The position numbers and the translations under genes are program-made. A model generated the notes under the pieces. The model was not told the DNA's origin and ran no database searches. It saw nothing but the letters and a program-made list of their open reading frames with translations. From Brevibacterium picturae (GTDB lineage: Bacteria; Actinomycetota; Actinomycetes; Actinomycetales; Brevibacteriaceae), in assembly GCF_030453725.1 (NCBI RefSeq), contig NZ_JAKDJU010000065.1, positions 1 through 16,369 of the forward strand: a stretch of 16,369 nt of DNA. The letters run 5' to 3'. Of the stretch, positions 14,088-16,369 are shown in pieces (the stretch's first letter is position 1; every line of letters starts with the position of its first letter).

Positions 14088-14801
14088 CTACTGCTGAAGG
14101 TACTCGCCGCAGGCCTCGGTGAGGAAGTCACCGGCGACTCCGCCCTCTTTGTTGAGGCTGATCGCGGTCTTCTGAATTCCCCACCAGACCTGAGGAGAGG
14201 CGCCCCACTGCTGCCGGAAGTCCTCGCGTGTGTCCGGATCATCGGCCAGGTCCTGTGCAGCCAGCGAGATTCGGTCCTGAGCATCGCCGGCCGTGCACCG
14301 GGCTTCGTCATCGGGGCCCTTAGGGTCGAGTTCCGGAATGTCATCGGAGTCCTTCGCCGTCAGGGTGTAAGCGGATCCGCCGACCTCCTCGACGGTGAAG
14401 GTTCCGTGGATGAGCAGGAAGGGTGACTTCTCGGCGTCGACGTTCTCGGCGTCGACGGTGACACTGACACTGTCCGGGGTATCGGCGGTGACGGTGGCTT
14501 CGCCGGAATCGGGGACGTCGGGGTTGGCCGTGTGGACATAGACCTTGAGGTAGGTCTCGGACTTGTTCGCGGCCGCCTCGGCGAGGCCCTGCCACAGGGG
14601 ATCGGAATCCTTCGCGCCGCCGGGGGAGGAGTCGACGACGGAGACCGCAGGAGCGTCATCCGGGGTCTCGATCGGAGTGACCTCCTCCTTGCTCACGGAG
14701 GGGCGTTGTTCGGGGCGGGTCTCGTCCGAGGTGGGAACACATGCTGTCATCGTGGCCAGCACTGCGGCGGTGGTCAGGAGGGCAAGTGAGCGAATTCGCA
14801 T
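14088..14801 (-). CDS. Orphan lipoprotein
   Basis: The 237 residues start MRIRSLALLTTAAVLATMTAC, a lipoprotein signal peptide with C21 as the lipid site. A Pro/Glu/Thr/Asp-rich linker runs to about residue 60. The folded part has alternating beta-like stretches (TYLKVYVHTA, VSVTVDAENV, FLLIHGTFTVEEV, SAYTLTAKD) and a helical C terminus with two more cysteines (ARCTAG and ACGEYLQQ) that could form a disulfide. I recognise no family. CGAGGAACC precedes the ATG, giving a short-spaced ribosome site. Confidence 0.75.
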   Translation of the reverse strand: MRIRSLALLTTAAVLATMTACVPTSDETRPEQRPSVSKEEVTPIETPDDAPAVSVVDSSPGGAKDSDPLWQGLAEAAANKSETYLKVYVHTANPDVPDSGEATVTADTPDSVSVTVDAENVDAEKSPFLLIHGTFTVEEVGGSAYTLTAKDSDDIPELDPKGPDDEARCTAGDAQDRISLAAQDLADDPDTREDFRQQWGASPQVWWGIQKTAISLNKEGGVAGDFLTEACGEYLQQ

Positions 14802-14934
14802 GGTTCCTCGAGGGGTGGTCGACGTGGCGGTGTGCGGGCCTGGGACCCGATCTCGCCTTCCAGCCTAATCCGAGAGACTGCGGTCGCACCGGTGGACGCG
14901 CTGATCCGGGCCCGATTGCTCGGTTCGCGTGTGC

Positions 14935-15621
14935 CTACTCAACGCGGGCCGGCATGAGCTCGCTCAGGCTGGACTTCTGCGCTCCGGATTCGTCGAAGTT
15001 GTCCTCGTCGAGCCACTGCACGAAAGCGGCGCGCAGGCTGGGCCATTCGCTGTCGATGATTGAGAACCAGGCGGTATCGCGATTGCGGCCCTTGATCACG
15101 AGGTGCTGCCTGAAGAGGCCCTCGAACGTGAAGCCGAAGCGGGTCGCTGCCTTCTTCGACGGGGCATTGTCGTTGTCGCACTTCCATTCGAAGCGCCTGT
15201 AACCGCTGGCGAAGGCAAGGTCGGCGAAGAGGAAGAGAGCCTCGGTGGCTCCGCGAGTGCGTGACAGCGCCGGGCCCCACAGAATGTTGCCGATCTCGAT
15301 GACGCCGTTGACCGCGTCGATGCGCATCAGCGCCTGTCGGCCCTCGGCTCGCCCGGTGCTGCGATCGACCACGGCGAAGAACAGGGGATCCGGTGACTCG
15401 GATGCCGTGGTCATCCACGCATCGAAGTCGTTGCGCTCGGTCTGCGGAGTCTGCGGCAGGTACCGGAAACGCTCATCCGATCCCTCCGCCGAGGCTGCTG
15501 CGAAGAGCGAGTCGGAGTGCCGTTGGGCATCGAGCGGTTCGAGGTCGACATAGCGGCCGTGGATCGTCTCCCGCCGAGGTGGCTTGACCCCGGCCCAATC
15601 GGTGAGGTTCGCGTCGGTCAT
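14935..15621 (-). CDS. GNAT-family N-acetyltransferase (RimJ/RimL-like)
   Basis: The 228-residue protein fits the RimJ/RimL branch of the GNAT acetyl-CoA transferases: GRYVDLEPLDAQRHSDSLFAA near the N terminus, then FFAVVDRSTGRAEGRQALMRI, EIGNILWGPALSRTRGATEAL (strand and CoA-loop region), FEWKCDNDNAPSKKAATRFGF and the closing FEGLFRQHLVIKGRNRDTAWF. The WKCDNDNAPSKKAA motif is typical of this branch. Substrate is unknown: a ribosomal protein, an amino group or a small molecule are all possible. AGGAG stands 6 bases before the ATG. It follows marR by 77 bases on the same strand, so shared transcription is possible. Confidence 0.88.
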   Translation of the reverse strand: MTDANLTDWAGVKPPRRETIHGRYVDLEPLDAQRHSDSLFAAASAEGSDERFRYLPQTPQTERNDFDAWMTTASESPDPLFFAVVDRSTGRAEGRQALMRIDAVNGVIEIGNILWGPALSRTRGATEALFLFADLAFASGYRRFEWKCDNDNAPSKKAATRFGFTFEGLFRQHLVIKGRNRDTAWFSIIDSEWPSLRAAFVQWLDEDNFDESGAQKSSLSELMPARVE

Positions 15622-15644
15622 GACATCTCCTGATCGTTCGTCAT
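15618..15644 (-). CDS. Eight-codon upstream ORF overlapping the GNAT start
   Basis: ATG at 15642-15644 opens a frame encoding MTNDQEMS. Its TGA (15618-15620) overlaps the GNAT ATG as ATGA. TAGGAAGAG just before the upstream ATG could be a ribosome site, and the GNAT ribosome site lies inside this short frame. The geometry suggests translational coupling; expression is unproven. Confidence 0.3.
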   Translation of the reverse strand: MTNDQEMS

Positions 15645-15698
15645 TGAACTCTTCCTACGGTCTGCGGCGTCTGCCCGGGTTCGCCTCGTGACTGGGGT

Positions 15699-16193
15699 TC
15701 AGCTCTCGTCGGCGTCGAATCCGGTCGAGAGCTGGCGCAGCAGGGATGCGAGCTTGCGGCGTCCTGCCGGAGTCAGGTCGCCGAGGATTTCGCGCTCCTT
15801 GACCAGCAGATCGGCCAGTGCCGAGTCGACCGTGGCGCGACCGTCGGCGGTCAAACGCACGAGCACACCTCGGCGATCACCGGGATCGGGCAGTCGTTCG
15901 ACCCATCCGGCGGTGACGAGCCGGTCGATGCGGTTGGTCATCGTGCCGCTGGTGACCAGTGTCTCCTGCAGCAGAGTGGAGGGAGAGAGCTGATAGGGCT
16001 CACCTGATCGGCGCAGGGCAGAGAGCACGTCGAATGCCCAGCCTTCGATGCCGTATTCGCTGAAGCTCGACTTCCGCGCCAGGTCCAATTGGCGAGCCAG
16101 TCGGGAGACGCGAGAGAGTACTTCCATCGGAGAGACATCGAGGTCCGGGCGCTCGTGGCGCCACGCCGCGACAATCCGATCAACCTCGTCCAT
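15699..16193 (-). CDS. MarR-family transcriptional regulator
   Basis: A dimeric winged-helix repressor type of 164 residues. N-terminal and C-terminal helices (about 1-45, 118-157) form the dimer part. The winged helix runs from about 54 to 116: LSPSTLLQETLVTSGTMTNRIDRLVTAGWVER contains the recognition helix, and LPDPGDRRGVLVRLTADGRA carries the wing with the conserved DxRG motif. MarR proteins usually answer small phenolic or lipophilic ligands or oxidants and control nearby genes. A palindrome lies in the spacer to the divergent right-edge gene. The ATG has no ribosome site; TAAAAT ends 6 bases before it, again suggesting a leaderless mRNA. Confidence 0.92.
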   Translation of the reverse strand: MDEVDRIVAAWRHERPDLDVSPMEVLSRVSRLARQLDLARKSSFSEYGIEGWAFDVLSALRRSGEPYQLSPSTLLQETLVTSGTMTNRIDRLVTAGWVERLPDPGDRRGVLVRLTADGRATVDSALADLLVKEREILGDLTPAGRRKLASLLRQLSTGFDADES

Positions 16194-16199
16194 GATCCG

Positions 16200-16205
16200 A
16201 TTTTA
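16200..16205 (-). promoter_or_regulatory. -10 element of the marR gene
   Basis: Minus-strand TAAAAT is followed by 6 bases and the ATG. It is a good TANNNT match and would give a leaderless mRNA. The palindrome at 16221-16235 lies between it and the expected -35 position, so a bound regulator would block this promoter. Confidence 0.5.
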
Positions 16206-16220
16206 CGTCCAGATCAAGAT

Positions 16221-16235
16221 TCTTTGGCACAAAGA
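16221..16235. promoter_or_regulatory. Candidate MarR operator
   Basis: TCTTTG-GCA-CAAAGA is a perfect palindrome of 6-base arms. It is embedded in two direct copies of AAGATNCTTT (16217-16226 and 16232-16241), and a TCAAGAT half-site lies at 16214-16220. It stands 28 bases from the marR start in an AT-rich island between divergent genes, the usual place for an autoregulatory MarR site. Confidence 0.5.
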
Positions 16236-16310
16236 TACTTTTTCTCGAGATATTTCTTACTCATCGGCTGATTTGGCCTGCACGTTTGGATGGACGGGGT
16301 CGTTTGGGAA

Positions 16311-16316
16311 TAAAGT
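16311..16316 (+). promoter_or_regulatory. -10-like element of the right-edge gene
   Basis: TAAAGT within GGGAATAAAGT ends 4 bases before the ATG. TTTGGA at 16285-16290 is a loose -35 candidate, about 18-20 bases upstream. No ribosome site is present. Confidence 0.35.
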
Positions 16317-16320
16317 GGTC

Positions 16321-16369
16321 ATGGTTGTTGCATCCGTCAACGCACCTGCTGGGCCAAAAGACCCGGCAG
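16321..16369 (+). CDS. N-terminal start of an unidentified protein (partial)
   Basis: The ATG at 16321 opens a frame reading MVVASVNAPAGPKDPA that leaves the window. Its position divergent from marR, with a shared operator-like palindrome, makes it the likely target of that regulator; such genes are often efflux transporters. The 16 visible residues are polar and cannot confirm this. Confidence 0.5.
   Translation, partial: MVVASVNAPAGPKDPA

Overview
The window is high-GC bacterial DNA with an actinobacterial character. It is densely coded, starts often on GTG or TTG, and several genes have a -10-like hexamer placed 4-8 bases before the start codon and no Shine-Dalgarno site, the pattern of leaderless transcripts. 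Gene content and order (sdhCDAB divergent from a monofunctional GDP-mannose pyrophosphorylase, then an M20 amidohydrolase, a BMP-type lipoprotein and an adenosine deaminase) suggest Micrococcales, possibly Brevibacterium. The genus is an inference from protein character, not a database result. The region looks like stable chromosomal backbone: I see no transposase, integrase, tRNA, rRNA, CRISPR array or phage gene.

Layout. 1-263: the tail of a plus-strand gene and a strong hairpin terminator. 264-1379 (minus): a FUSC/aromatic-acid-exporter-like membrane protein. 1480-2293: the least ordinary part. It holds a 55-residue orphan gene with a strong ribosome binding site and its own terminator, a leader with three hairpins, a degenerate tandem repeat, and a tiny cysteine-rich reading frame across that repeat. 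2294-3553 (minus): a membrane-anchored D,D-carboxypeptidase for peptidoglycan trimming. 3641-7169 (minus): a compact sdhC-sdhD-sdhA-sdhB operon (succinate dehydrogenase, respiratory complex II) ending in a terminator. 7170-7524: a divergent control region. 7525-12769 (plus): manC (GDP-mannose supply), an M20 metallo-amidohydrolase, a BMP/PnrA-like lipoprotein, adenosine deaminase and a small membrane protein. 12864-14801 (minus): an FAD monooxygenase behind an orphan lipoprotein. 14935-16193 (minus): a MarR regulator followed by a GNAT acetyltransferase. 16321-end (plus): the first codons of a gene divergent from marR.

How the genes fit together. The Sdh subunits form one membrane enzyme. The BMP lipoprotein (family binds purine nucleosides) and adenosine deaminase share a 15-base promoter-like motif and plausibly belong to one purine-nucleoside salvage function. 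The MarR regulator sits beside a palindrome in the divergent spacer and probably controls itself and the gene leaving the right edge. I found no clear new multi-gene system. The best leads are the 1.5-2.3 kb segment, the shared motif before the BMP and adenosine deaminase genes, and an eight-codon upstream ORF coupled to the acetyltransferase gene.
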